Below are positions 22,804 to 38,519 of a DNA stretch of 64,000 nt, piece after piece. Under the pieces are notes generated by a model. The model worked only from the letters and a program-made list of their open reading frames with translations, was not told the DNA's origin and did not search any database. Within the stretch, counting starts at the first letter, position 1; every line of letters starts with the position of its first letter. The stretch is from positions 71,975,116-72,039,115 of the forward strand of contig CM063502.1 of NCBI GenBank assembly GCA_032207245.1, written 5' to 3'. Source of the DNA: Pardosa pseudoannulata. Lineage: Eukaryota; Arthropoda; Arachnida; Araneae; Lycosidae. Made by a program: the position numbers and the translations under genes.

Positions 22804-23250
22804 ACCAAAAATTACTCAACTACATTTTGATAAAAATAGCAGACTCAACACTGAATGTTGTTTAACAATTTGGAAATTAAAATTATAATTGAGAAATAAT
22901 TTCATATTTTAAATGTACTACAGATAATAAATAAAATAATGTATTAAATAGCTTAATTCATAAAGGAACAGACATAACATTTTAAAAGTAGCAGATTAAA
23001 AATAAGATGTATTAAAAAACCTGAAACCAAAAATTACTCAAGTACATTTTGATAAAAAAGAGTAGCCTCAACACTGAATGTTGTTTAACAAATTTGAAAT
23101 TAAAATTATAATTGAGATATAACTTCATGTTTTAAATGTACTACAAATAATAAATAAAATAATAATGTAAACAGCTTAAAATTTGATAAAGCTACAGACA
23201 TAAAATTTTAAAAGTAGCAGATTCAAAATAAGATCTATGAACTGAAACCA
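22804..23250 (+). repeat. Direct repeat, two units of about 222 bp
   Basis: Units start at 22804 and 23026 with ACCAAAAATTACTCAA. Both contain ACATTTTGATAAAAA, CTCAACACTGAATGTTG, AAATTAAAATTATAATTGAG, AATAATAAATAAAATAAT and a CAGACATAA...TTTTAAAAGTAGCAGATT block in the same order. The copies differ by scattered substitutions and short indels. Confidence 0.9.
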
Positions 23251-24620
23251 GAATTATTACTGATAAATACTATTCAGCTTGTTTGAACTCATTTAAGTTT
23301 ATACGAAATACTACCTCACATTATTTAAAACGCTATAATATAACAGCTCTATAATTTATATTATTTAAAGTTCTTTAAATAAATTCAAATGTTTTATAAA
23401 ATAAATAAACTAAATAAACAATAAAGATTTTCAAAACGATCCCATATTAAATAAATCAGTAAATCAAATATCAATTTGAATAAAGTACAATTTAATATAA
23501 ATATTTATGCATGGATTTATATTTATCTAATGTCATTAGTAAATTTATAATTACTCTCAATATCCTGTGCTTTTTCTCGGCTCTTTTAACGCCTGTGTAT
23601 GAATACAGTTCAGATAAAACTGCTGTTATGTGAAACATTCTGGAAACATTAATCACTCAAACATAAACAAAGTGTTTGTAAGTTTATTAGCAACGATGGA
23701 GTTTTTGCAAAACACCATTATTCCACTATAAAAAATGAAAGAAGTCGTTTGCATTATGGTGTAAAAATAATGCATTTTTTAAGCTAATTTGACACAATTT
23801 GAAGGAAAATTCGCTTTTTACTTTCTTTCTGTTGCAGTTAAAACTATTTGTGATATGTAATTTAACATATCTTGAAATTGTTACTTTAAGGTTTAGGCTT
23901 AGTTTTTAACAAAGATAAATTACAATTGAGGTAAATATGATGCTAAAATGTTACTTTTTCTTCTAGTAGTGGAAGAATTGAACACATTTTTGATGCAAAA
24001 AGAAACATTACTAATGAGAATTTTTTTCTCTGTTTGGAGAAGACAAAATAACCTGAAATTAGAGAAATTCGAATAAATATGCCGTCATTATTTTAGTATA
24101 TTGTTGAAAATAATGTTGCAGTAAAAGAAATAATTCCATTAATAACTCTTAGGTTATGATTCAAGTCCTTATTAGTTTGATACAAACTATCCCCAGATAA
24201 ATTTGCAAAAACAGATTCAAATCATCACTAATTGTTTTATTTAATTATTTTTTTATCAATTATTAATAAAAATGTAGTACAATTTTAAAAGATTAGTCGA
24301 AGGATTATGTCAGTGGATTATTATACTATGAATGCCTTAAAATATTCGAAAGGAATATAGTAGATATAATTTTATACCAGTTCCATTAACTAAATTATAT
24401 AAAAGTAATCCCATTCGTGACCCGTTAACACTCATACAAGTTATCCATGTATGTTAATGGACTATCCCTAGTAGATAACAATAATGTTATTTATATTACA
24501 TACTCATCTGGCATCAAAATCAACTATTTCTTTCCTCCCAGTATTTTGACACTACCAAATTAAAACATTTCAATGCATTACATTTAGTAATGTTATTATT
24601 GTACATTTTAAGTAATTATT
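23251..24620. other. AT-rich sequence, no gene seen
   Basis: Nothing recognisable as coding or repeat by eye. Confidence 0.5.
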
Positions 24621-24920
24621 TACAGTGCAAAATTGGGGGGACAACGTCTCTCGCATTCGTGGCCACAATCTCAAGCCGTACGTGTCCTGTGGGTAGAGCG
24701 AAATGGGAGATACCTCAGAGGTATATCTTCTTTAGGTATATACGGGTGTCACGAGCCGGAGGTGCCCTAGTAAGCTGGGTCGTTATTCCTGGGTCTCGAT
24801 CTGGTCAGTTATTCATGGTAGTCTCGAGATTACCTTTGTAGAGTTTAACCCTTACTGGGTTTGTCAAAATTAAAATCTCACCTTGACGGAACTCTCGTAG
24901 GTCAGCAATAGCTTTATAGT
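24621..24920. repeat. GC-richer island, unidentified interspersed repeat
   Basis: About 300 bp with clearly higher GC than the surroundings, beginning near GGGGGGACAACG and running past a TTAACCCTTACTGGG word at 24845-24859. It contains an AGATACCTCAGAGGTATATCT near-palindrome. Composition and sharp edges suggest an inserted repeat. Weak RNA polymerase III box-like words can be found, but not with convincing spacing, so I do not call it a SINE. An open frame across it has no recognisable domain. Confidence 0.4.
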
Positions 24921-25252
24921 TGTTGTGGTTGCTTACTGATCTTCAGTTTGTTTCTGTTTAATTATTGACAACTTAAGATTTTCTTGCATGCATTTTAAGA
25001 TAACATTTAGTGACGGGCAGGAAAGATTTTTGGCAGAATAATGGCCAATATAGAATTACCAAGCATGCACTTTCTGGAAATCAGCGAACAATACAATAGA
25101 AAACAGCACTGCGTTGTATTAAGTATTAATTGTACAAAAAATGGGCTTTGTATATCTTAAAAATATATGAAGCACTTGAGGATATTATTTGAATATATAG
25201 AAATAATTGAAAGTAAATACCGTAATCATTGGATAATTATATTAATGTAATT

Positions 25253-25265
25253 AAATTGAGATAGG
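25253..25265. repeat. Target-site duplication, left copy
   Basis: AAATTGAGATAGG, identical to 25875-25887, bounding the non-LTR insertion. Confidence 0.85.
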
Positions 25266-25874
25266 TTGGTTGATTGGTTGAATGGGGTTTTATGGCACTG
25301 AGTCCTCATGGGACATATTGTGCCAAACAAATAGTTAAATCTGAAAACTACAATCAAGTCAAAACAGCTACAAATTGAGAACAGAAGATAAAAGCAAACG
25401 TGTTAAAAATACAAAACCAGTGTAGAAAAGATACATAAAACCCAAAGTAAAGAAAACAGCAATGAGGCATAAAATTCAGATGTAACAGTAAAAACCAATG
25501 TGTTTTAAAAACAGGAAGAGATTAGAATGAGGCGAATTATTTAAAATATCTTTAATATTAATAGATGACGAATTAAAATAATGAATACGATGTTGTGTAA
25601 ACCGGGGACAATCAATGATGACATGCTTAACGGAGATGACTACATTACATTGATCGCAAATTGGAGCAGATTCTCCGAGTAAAAGGTGTCGAGGGGTAAA
25701 AAGTGTATGACAATCCGGAGGCGAGTAAGAATAACATCCTGTCTTCTAGATGGCAAAGTACTCCAATTTTCAATATATGGTTTAATTTTACGCAATTTAT
25801 TATCAGTCTCTTCATCCCAGGAATTCTGCCACTTCTTATACAACAGACTTTTTAGATACTTTTTAACATCACAA
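25266..25874 (-). mobile_element. 5'-truncated non-LTR retrotransposon (I/R1-type tail)
   Basis: A 609-bp insertion flanked by a perfect 13-bp target duplication. Read on the minus strand it holds the C-terminal end of an endonuclease/reverse transcriptase/RNase H polyprotein, then a 3' untranslated region ending GCACAATATGTCCCATGAGG, CATAAAACCCC and a CAAC-type tail. Short direct target repeats, loss of the 5' end and a simple-repeat 3' tail are the marks of target-primed reverse transcription. It lies 33 bp upstream of an older non-LTR relic on the opposite strand. Confidence 0.88.
25440..25843 (-). pseudogene. Non-LTR polyprotein C-terminus (after RNase H)
   Basis: On the minus strand the first 60 or so codons read WQNSWDEETDNKLRKIKP..., then SRRQDVILTRLRI, the segment that follows RNase H in I/R1-type retrotransposon proteins of arthropods. 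A single-base loss near 25712 shifts the frame. In the shifted frame the protein continues HTLFTPRHLLLGESAPICDQ, then C...VKHVIIDCP, a CxxC...H...C zinc knuckle, followed by QHRIHYFNSSS. RNase H itself and the reverse transcriptase are missing because the copy is 5'-truncated. One visible frameshift suggests a fairly young insertion. It cannot be functional. Confidence 0.85.
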
Positions 25875-25887
25875 AAATTGAGATAGG
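25875..25887. repeat. Target-site duplication, right copy
   Basis: AAATTGAGATAGG, identical to 25253-25265. Confidence 0.85.
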
Positions 25888-25920
25888 ATATTAGCGATTA
25901 TTTTTAAAAAGGAGATAATC

Positions 25921-26760
25921 ATGCAGACTAGTTCTCAACATCCTGAATACTTAAGACACGTTGCTCTTGAAGTTATTTACATTATTCCTGTTGAAATTAC
26001 TCTGGTTTATACAGGAGGCAGTAAGAATAGGAAATTCTCTGGAAGTGGGACAGTTATTAAGATTGTCGAAGAAGATCTATCTCTCAAACGTAAGGATATT
26101 GATTACTGTTCATTGTTTAGTTCTGAATTGAACACTTTTGACATAGCTCTGGATTGTGTTACACAGATATATTTGTCCGGAGAAATTTAGATCCTTTCGA
26201 ACAGCCAATACAATACCTACAGAATTGGAGAATTATTAGGGATCAAAATGGAATTAAGTTTATAGCAAAACTCCAGATATTATCAAGTTCTAGTATCCTA
26301 TATCTTCAATGGATACCGTACCATTTAAGGTTAAAATATCATGATATTATGGATATAATACGGTTAAATTATTATGATATTATGATATGATATTATGATA
26401 GACTGGCAAAGGAGGGCTCTACCATGACTCAGGTCACTGGTGTTCCTCTGACGTATCATGAGCTCTATTCAAAATGTAAGGTTTATCTAAAAATCTTTTG
26501 AAAGCAACCACCATCAAATCCAAGGTAATTTAATCGTTTATGAGGATGAAAGGAGTGGCTAGACTATTTCAGGGCATTTTTCAGGTTTTCCAGTGGTAGT
26601 AGGAACTTTCTTGTTTGCACCAAGTGTAATATTGATAAGACCGCTGTATACCTGATCTGCTGCATTAATCTGATACGAGATGATCGTTTGAGAATACCAA
26701 CTTTTGTCTCGAATGTACTTAAGCAAATAATCTCACGGATTTGATCAGATTCAGATCAGA
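25921..26760 (+). pseudogene. Second non-LTR relic: RNase H and zinc knuckle
   Basis: Plus-strand reading gives VYTGGSKNRKFSGSG, which corresponds to the RNase H YTDGS motif with the first catalytic Asp changed to Gly. DYCSLFSSEL follows, with the catalytic Glu kept. After a frameshift near 26165 the relic continues QYLQNW...LSSSSILYLQWIP and, after a small ATGATATT-type repeat insertion, LAKEGSTMTQVTGVPLTYHE. A degraded zinc knuckle with CTKC at 26616-26627 comes last. This order (RNase H, then CxxC knuckle) is that of I/R1-type retrotransposons. Several frameshifts and stops mark it as older than the opposite-strand copy beside it, and it belongs to a different subfamily. Reverse transcriptase is not visible. 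Confidence 0.75.
26330..26395. repeat. Short (ATGATATT)-type tandem repeat
   Basis: Irregular tandem copies of ATGATATT/ATTATGATAT interrupting the RNase H relic. Confidence 0.7.
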
Positions 26761-26958
26761 GGGATAAGCAAGAAGAATTTTCGTTACTTTGCATTGTTCC
26801 TGGTGAAGCTGATAAGATGGATGTTAGGCAGAAGTACTTTCCTTTGAATACGTTTAGAGTTGGAAAACCATAACTATATTGCACATGTGAAAATTTCATG
26901 CAGATATAATAGTTAGAAGTTAGAGAGTCTATATTGTTGAAATGTTTGAGCACAAATA

Positions 26959-28425
26959 CAATCATGTCCATAAATTAAGGATAATGAAGTTCAGGCAATG
27001 AAAGAGACAAAAGCAAAACAAATTTGACTTATTTGTAAAGTCTATTTATTAAACAAAAGGTAAAGAGCAAAAAATATGCTATATGTTTGACATAATTAAT
27101 AAAAATTGCGATTTTTACTCCCTGGAGCAAATTTAAAAAAAGAACCTATTTACAGAAAAAAATATAACATGGTTAGTATGATGGTTAATACGGAGTATAT
27201 CTCCCGGACGATGCAATACAAGCGTTACAACGCCTACGCATGCTGAGTATCAGATTATTAATATGATCTTGGGGAAAATTACACCACTCATCAAGCAATG
27301 CCCTCCGAAGTTCCGATAGACAGTTGGGAGGGGGTTGGCGGGCTGCAATTCGTCGGCCAAGCATGTCCCACACATGCTCTATTGGATTCAAGTCCGGTGA
27401 GTATGCTGGCCAATCCATACGGGTGATATCCTCCGATTGAAGACATTCGTCTACAATGTTTGCATGGTGAGGTCGGGCGTTGTCATCCATATACAGACAT
27501 TCAGGACCCATGGCGCCCCGAAACAAACGTACATGTTGTTTCAGAATGATATCCCGATAGATGTGGCCTGTCATCGTTACACTCTGAACATGCAGGTCAG
27601 TTCTGGAACCAAGAATAATTCCTCCCCAAACGAGCCATCCTGCACCACCGTAACGGTGTCTTTCAATGGTGTTCTCTTGGTGGTAACGAGTACCTGGCGC
27701 TCTCCATATGAAAGTCTGACGAGGATCAGAATGTAAACTGAACCTGGACTAGTCGGAAAACATCACACAAGACCACTGTTGCGGTGTCCACAATGCATGC
27801 TCTCTAGCGCAGCAAAATCGCAGGCGACAGTGAGTTGCGGTAAGGGGAACACATCTGACAGGCCTACGAGCATATAGACCAATGTTCCCTAAGCGTCTGT
27901 ACACGGTCTGCCTTGAAACTGTCGTACCGGTAGCTGAAGAGAGCTGACGAGACAGGTCTGATGCTGCCAAATACCGGTCATCATTCGGCGTAGTAACTCG
28001 GAGGCGACCTGTGCTGTAACATCTACTCACATTACCATCATGTTTGAATAGTTGCCAAAGCCTGGAGATGACACTCTGGGCTCCAAGTTCCTCGGATACT
28101 TCCAGCTGGGTACGTCCACATTCCAGTCGTCCGATAATTCTACCACGTAAAAAATCATCCAAATGCTTCCTTTGTGCCATAACTATGCGGTTATTGCACT
28201 GAAAGGCTTTTAAAGCTCTTGTGTTTTACTTCTTTGCTACCATTCCTTATATACCCCTTTCATACGCTCTCGTCATTGTGACGTACTTTCCATGCCATCT
28301 GGTGGTTTCCTGCAATTTGCATATTCTTCTTCAAGATGTGTGTGATAATTCTACAGGTGAAATTTTTATTTTAGAGCTTAGTTTCTATGTGATTCTGAAT
28401 TATCCTTAATTTATGGACATGAGTG
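26959..28425 (-). mobile_element. Tc1-like transposon, near complete
   Basis: A 1,467-bp element flanked by TA on both sides (26957-26958 and 28426-28427). Terminal inverted repeats are 27 bp with one mismatch; the inner 24 bp match and begin TCATGTCCATAAATTAAGG. One minus-strand transposase frame of about 331 codons fills the centre. On the minus strand an AATAAA signal lies at 27045-27050, downstream of the frame. Size, TA target and gene layout are those of Tc1/mariner superfamily elements. Confidence 0.95.
27185..28180 (-). pseudogene. Tc1-like transposase with one in-frame stop
   Basis: Enzyme of cut-and-paste transposition. The start codon at 28178-28180 opens MAQRKHLDDFLRGRIIGRLE, the first of two helix-turn-helix units that bind the inverted repeats (residues about 1-110; TVSRQTVYRRLG belongs to the second). 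The frame stays open to codon 143, meets TAG at 27749-27751 (codon 144), then resumes in the same frame to the stop at 27185-27187. The catalytic triad is visible: Asp143 directly before the stop, Asp233 in MDDNARPH and Glu268 in SPDLNPIEHVWD, with 34 residues between the last two (DD34E). Total length of about 331 residues is normal for Tc1. Only the nonsense codon is seen to break it; it probably replaced a Glu codon (GAG to TAG), because DESRF is the usual family wording. Confidence 0.93.
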
Positions 28426-28427
28426 TA

Positions 28428-28629
28428 GTATCCGTAGTTTAGTGTAGAAAAAATTTATTTACTTTATTCTTAGCAAAATGAAATTTAAATATGAAATAAG
28501 TCTCTAAGAATATTTTCTAAAATCTTTACACATTTATAAAAGAAAATATATACGGAGATTTTACAATTGTGGTTATGTGTTTTTCGTAAAGTATTCCGAT
28601 TGAAATTTAAATTTTATCACACGTATAAC
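28428..28629. other. Spacer, no feature seen
   Basis: AT-rich sequence between the Tc1 element and the hairpin. Confidence 0.5.
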
Positions 28630-28705
28630 AGTACATTGGAACGTTTTGAGAGCTTAGAACACCAATAAAAGGCAATTCTAAGTTCGCAAAACGTTCCAAT
28701 GTACT
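28630..28705. repeat. Small inverted repeat (hairpin)
   Basis: AGTACATTGGAACGTTTTG on the left is matched by its reverse complement at the right end (CAAAACGTTCCAATGTACT), with further partial pairing inside and a loop of about 14 bp. The outer 19 bp pair perfectly. It could be a tiny foldback element or the relic ends of a transposon. There is no protein. Confidence 0.85.
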
Positions 28706-34330
<5,625 letters not shown>

Positions 34331-35020
34331 TCGTATTATCATGAGTATTTGTATTTTCATTACGGCACTCTATTGTGGAAGTGTACATCTCTGACATGGG
34401 AGAAAGGACCAAATAAATACTTGTTTATATGTTTCGAATTATATGTCCAGTAAAGTACACGCATTTTACAACAGTCGTTAACAGAAAAATCATAAAGATA
34501 TATAAAGGGGTAAAAATATACTCAGTTACCAAAACTCACGTGAAATATTACATAAAATAGCTTCGTATATTTGAACATTTTATACCAAAACAATATAAAT
34601 AAGGTATTATATACTATAGCAGTTTTCAATAGCAGTTCCCTTTTGGTAAAGAGAGTAGAAAATATATCGTACTGTTATGAGTATTTGTACTTTCATTAAG
34701 TCACGCTATTATGGAAGTGTAAAGTTCTGACATGGGGGTAGGGACAAATAAATACTTGTTTATATGTTTCGAATTATATGTCCAGTAAAGTATATGCATT
34801 TTGTAACAGTCATTAACAGAAAACTCATAAAGATATATAAAGGGGTAACAACATACTCAGTTACCAAAACTCACATGAAATATTACATAGAAGATCCTCG
34901 TATATTTGAACACTTTATACTTAAACAATATAAATAAGGCATTATATACTATAGCAGATTTTAATAGCAGTTCCCCTTTGGTAAGCAGAGTAGGAAATAC
35001 TTTACTACCGTAAAGATTAG
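34331..35020 (+). repeat. Tandem duplication, two units of about 346 bp
   Basis: Units begin at 34331 and 34677. Shared blocks include AATAAATACTTGTTTATATG, TTTCGAATTATATGTCCAGT, AAGATATATAAAGGGGTAA, ACTCAGTTACCAAAACTCAC and ATATACTATAGCAG, all in the same order. By eye the copies are roughly 85-90 percent alike. Upstream sequence at 34316-34330 is not repeated, so the duplication border is close to 34331. Confidence 0.92.
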
Positions 35021-36446
35021 TCCTTCCACAGTTCATCCACAGCGAGCATAGTTTGAAATGGACAAGCATGTTGAACTGTTTGCTATCTTAATTCCCATTA
35101 AACATATTGACTCATAGTGAGTTAGAGTGTGTATTTAATTTATGGCAGTCTTCAGAACTTTTTTCGAGATATGACCATACTTTTTTACAGAAATAAACAA
35201 ATATTATTAGATATTGATTGTTGATTCGAGATTGTTGACCATGTAGATACCAAAGATAATTGGATTAAATTAATTCCAAACAGATTTTACGTAATTTATA
35301 TTTTTCACTTTGATTTTATTTGAATAGCTACTGAAAATTCCTTGCTAAACAAGGGCTAGTTAGACCACAAATTAATTTTTAAAGCTGTTACCGGTTTTGT
35401 CAATTGAAAAAAATTCCATAGGGTTGCTATATGATATTCGTAAGTATTTACTGAAAATGTTTACGATGTTTGAGTTTTAAAGCACATTTTAAAAATAATG
35501 AATATATTAATAAATGTTTTATTAATATATATGAGGTATAATCACAGTTTTGCAGGTAAGAATTATGCATGCAAATTAAAGATTTTGTAACAATTACATT
35601 TATAATTTGGATATTTTAATTACCTTCTATAGTAAGTAGATAGTTTCACTTTAAAAGTGATATAAAAAGTTGATTCCTATAAATCTACTTCAAAATAGGT
35701 GAATTTAAGGCTTCAGGACTTCGATGTTTGTATCATGTAGAAGTTAAAATCTCTGTATGGTAAAAGTATGTGAGGCCATCAAAGTTTCTCTCTTTATTCC
35801 GATTTATGATAAATATTCATATTTTATTTAATGTTTTCTATATTAAAAGATTTCCACGTCCTATATTCATCGTCTAAAACTAATGTTTAAACTAAAACGG
35901 ACCTTGCCATTGAACATATCATTGACTCATTGTTCCAAATTGTAGTCTAAATGATTGCATTATACGCAGGCATGATAGAAATACATGCTGCTGGTTGTCT
36001 GCAATAGAGACCAATATAAAAACTCCTGTAAACAGATTTTATTTTGCTGAACCAGGCTCTGGTAATCTGACGTTACGTTATCAAATATCGGTTTCGCAGA
36101 AAATTACTTATTCTTGGTTACTTATTCTTGGTACATAGTTCTGGTCGTCTTGGAATATATTGCTTACTCTGAAACCTCTGCTACACTGTTGAGATCACAT
36201 ACTGGGGCACACTTAAAATTCCAGATTTTATTTATTTATTTATTTTTTTTTTTTTTTTTGCAGTGAAATCTTATAGGTGTCTGCATTCAAGTAATTCTTC
36301 TTTTCACAATTATATTGAGTTGATATTTTTGTGACCTAATTCTGAATTTTCATTTGTTTAACAACGCTCCTAAATGTAATAAACTTATAAAATCATCTTG
36401 ATTCATCAATGCAGTATGATCCTGTTTTATACTCGCTCTAATGTAC
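35021..36446. other. AT-rich sequence, no gene seen
   Basis: Contains a short local duplication (TTACTTATTCTTGG twice at 36105-36131) and a TTTA/T-run at 36226-36259. No gene recognised. Confidence 0.5.
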
Positions 36447-36460
36447 TCATATATTTGTTA
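36447..36460. repeat. Imperfect target duplication of SINE, left
   Basis: TCATATATTTGTTA, matching 36637-36650 at 12 of 14 positions. Confidence 0.6.
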
Positions 36461-36636
36461 CCGAACGATGGCCGAATGGTTAGGGTGCGGGCCTTCGGAA
36501 CCGGAGTTCGTGGGTTCGAATCCCACTATGGCATGGTTGTTCGTAGCCGTTCGGAATCGGCTTTAAACAGTAGGTCCCGGTTTCATTAGCCCTCGTGTTG
36601 CAAAAAATAGACAGTAGCACTCCAAACCAAACCAAA
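36461..36636 (+). mobile_element. tRNA-derived SINE
   Basis: A 176-bp, GC-richer block beginning with a tRNA-like head. It has an A box TGGCCGAATGGT and a B box GGTTCGAATCC, and the B box lies in a perfect T-arm GTGGG-TTCGAAT-CCCAC. A non-tRNA body (AGCCGTTCGGAATCGGC, also a hairpin) and a CCAAACCAAACCAAAT tail follow. An imperfect 14-bp target duplication surrounds it. The acceptor stem does not pair, so it is not a working tRNA. Such elements are transcribed by RNA polymerase III and copied by the reverse transcriptase of a non-LTR element. Confidence 0.88.
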
Positions 36637-36650
36637 TCATATGTTTGTCA
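36637..36650. repeat. Imperfect target duplication of SINE, right
   Basis: TCATATGTTTGTCA, partner of 36447-36460. Confidence 0.6.
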
Positions 36651-38454
36651 TAATTTACCAATATTTCTTCAGACTAACCACAGTTTAAACAAGTTTTGTT
36701 TAAATTTTGGCAACTACCGAACGCACGAGGCGTGTGTGAAAACTGATGTCTTTTCTGGGTCGTTAAAAACATTCAATGAATATTGAAACCAATGTTTCAG
36801 CGGATGGATCCATGAATCGTATTAGTGTGTACAATAGTTGTTGGGTGTTTAAAGTTGAAGCATAATGATCTTTTATGATGAAGATGAGAGAAGTCATCCA
36901 TATATGTGAACTAATGAGTTGATAACTAAGGTCGATGACCATTTTTGATGAACGTGCATTAGAGTCGAAGGTTATGAAGTTAGAAATATCTAGTTATATT
37001 ATGCATGAAACAAAATCTCAAAATTTAAGGCGAAGTTTCGAAAAATTTAAGGCATGTCTGTATTTTAGTACATTTTATAGATTTATAATTCTTCATAGAA
37101 TATCAACGTTAGAGAATTTTCCCGACGCTTTGATCTAGAACAAGATTCACTTCTTTGTGTTGTTGGGATTGGCTATGAAACTCGAACACTCCAAATATTT
37201 GAGATGAAATATAATCCAAGTACTTTCGACATTTCTCTTAATCAACAGCGGGAAATCTGCATTTATCGTATAGGTCAGAAAAGTTAAGCCATATGCGTTT
37301 TGGGTCATAAAAGGATTAGCCTTATTCCCTGGAGAGATATAAAAACTACTGTGAAAGTGAGAAAGAACTAAGGAGGGTGATTCAGGACCAAATAAGATGG
37401 ATATTAATTAGTGAAATCTGGTTATTCATAATTCAATCCTATCAACAGCACCAATTATATCAATATTTGATATCTCCTATGTAGAGATTATGAACTACCC
37501 CTCTAACATCCCTGATATAACAGTCATATTCTTGTATTATTCCTTCTACAATATCGTTTATGGAGAATATTATTTATGAAAAGTAATTTTATAATCAATG
37601 ATCAAGTCCAGATTGCCGTCAAATTGTAGTACAAAGAGGCAGCATAATACTTTTTAAGATGATATAAGAAATATCTAACGAATCGTAAACTACATTAAGA
37701 GGAAATATTAGTAAGGCGAAACATGCTGTTTCACAGTTCTGAATTTTAAATTTTTTAAAAGTATTTTTTATGTATTTTTAAAGAAAGATTTAATGCCATT
37801 ACTTTCTACATAAATCTCATATTTCCCATACATCAATAAAACACGCTATCACATACCCGTGCACACCTACTTCCATTCACGCACACACACATATACAGAT
37901 AAAGTCATTGCTTGTTTCTTATCTTTGAACTGATTGTTGGAAAGCAACCCTATACTTTTATTGCAGGGTTTTCAGAAAGGCTATAAATACGTAAGTAAAC
38001 ATTGTAGTAAGACATAAAATTAAATAAATGACGGCTGACGGCTGAAGTGTAAATATTTTAACTCTCTAAAAGATATATTATGTAGCTCTAGGGAATTTTC
38101 TGGATCACTACAATCTTAAAATCACAATGGGAGCAAAAATGATTATGTTTATGATTATGACTTACCTACATTTGTAAAAATATTTAACTGAATGATGTTC
38201 AGGGTACTGGCAGTGAATAATTTATGGTTCTTTATATCTCGTGAAAGCAGTATTGCTGAGAATATCCTATTTTTATCACTAAAATTACAACATATTTTTC
38301 TTTTTTCTTTTGCCACTTCTGAAGATAAAAATGGTATTTTCTTCCTGTATTTTACGGAAAGATGTGCCCATAAGTTTTACAATTAATCAATTTATATTAC
38401 CTTATTTTTTATCCTGTTAAATAATGTATTCCACGTGATAATTTTATCATAAAC
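36651..38454. other. Mostly AT-rich sequence, no gene seen
   Basis: A plus-strand frame at about 37127-37286 reads for roughly 50 codons (GIGYETRTLQIFEMK, then LNQQREICIYRIGQ) in somewhat richer sequence. I do not recognise it. No promoter, splice or element context supports it. Confidence 0.4.
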
Positions 38455-38474
38455 TATATATATATATATATATT

Positions 38475-38516
<42 letters not shown>
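38455..38516. repeat. (TA)n array, left of DUF4817 element
   Basis: TA repeat with one TTTGTG interruption. It ends at the TA target of the inserted element. Confidence 0.95.

Positions 38517-38519
<3 letters not shown>

Noticed and set aside
24590..24841. 83-codon frame in the GC-rich island
   Set aside because: No domain recognised; open only because the island has fewer AT-rich stop codons.
24845..24900. piggyBac-type end TTAACCCTTACTGGG
   Set aside because: Single word without a partner end; could be chance.
27437..27736. Plus-strand 99-codon frame
   Set aside because: It lies antisense to the Tc1 transposase and has no features of its own.
28630..28705. microRNA precursor
   Set aside because: The stem is near-perfect and short with AT-rich flanks; nothing distinguishes it from a foldback repeat without small-RNA data.
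36461..36535. Functional tRNA gene
   Set aside because: A and B boxes are good, but the acceptor stem does not pair and a SINE body and tail follow.
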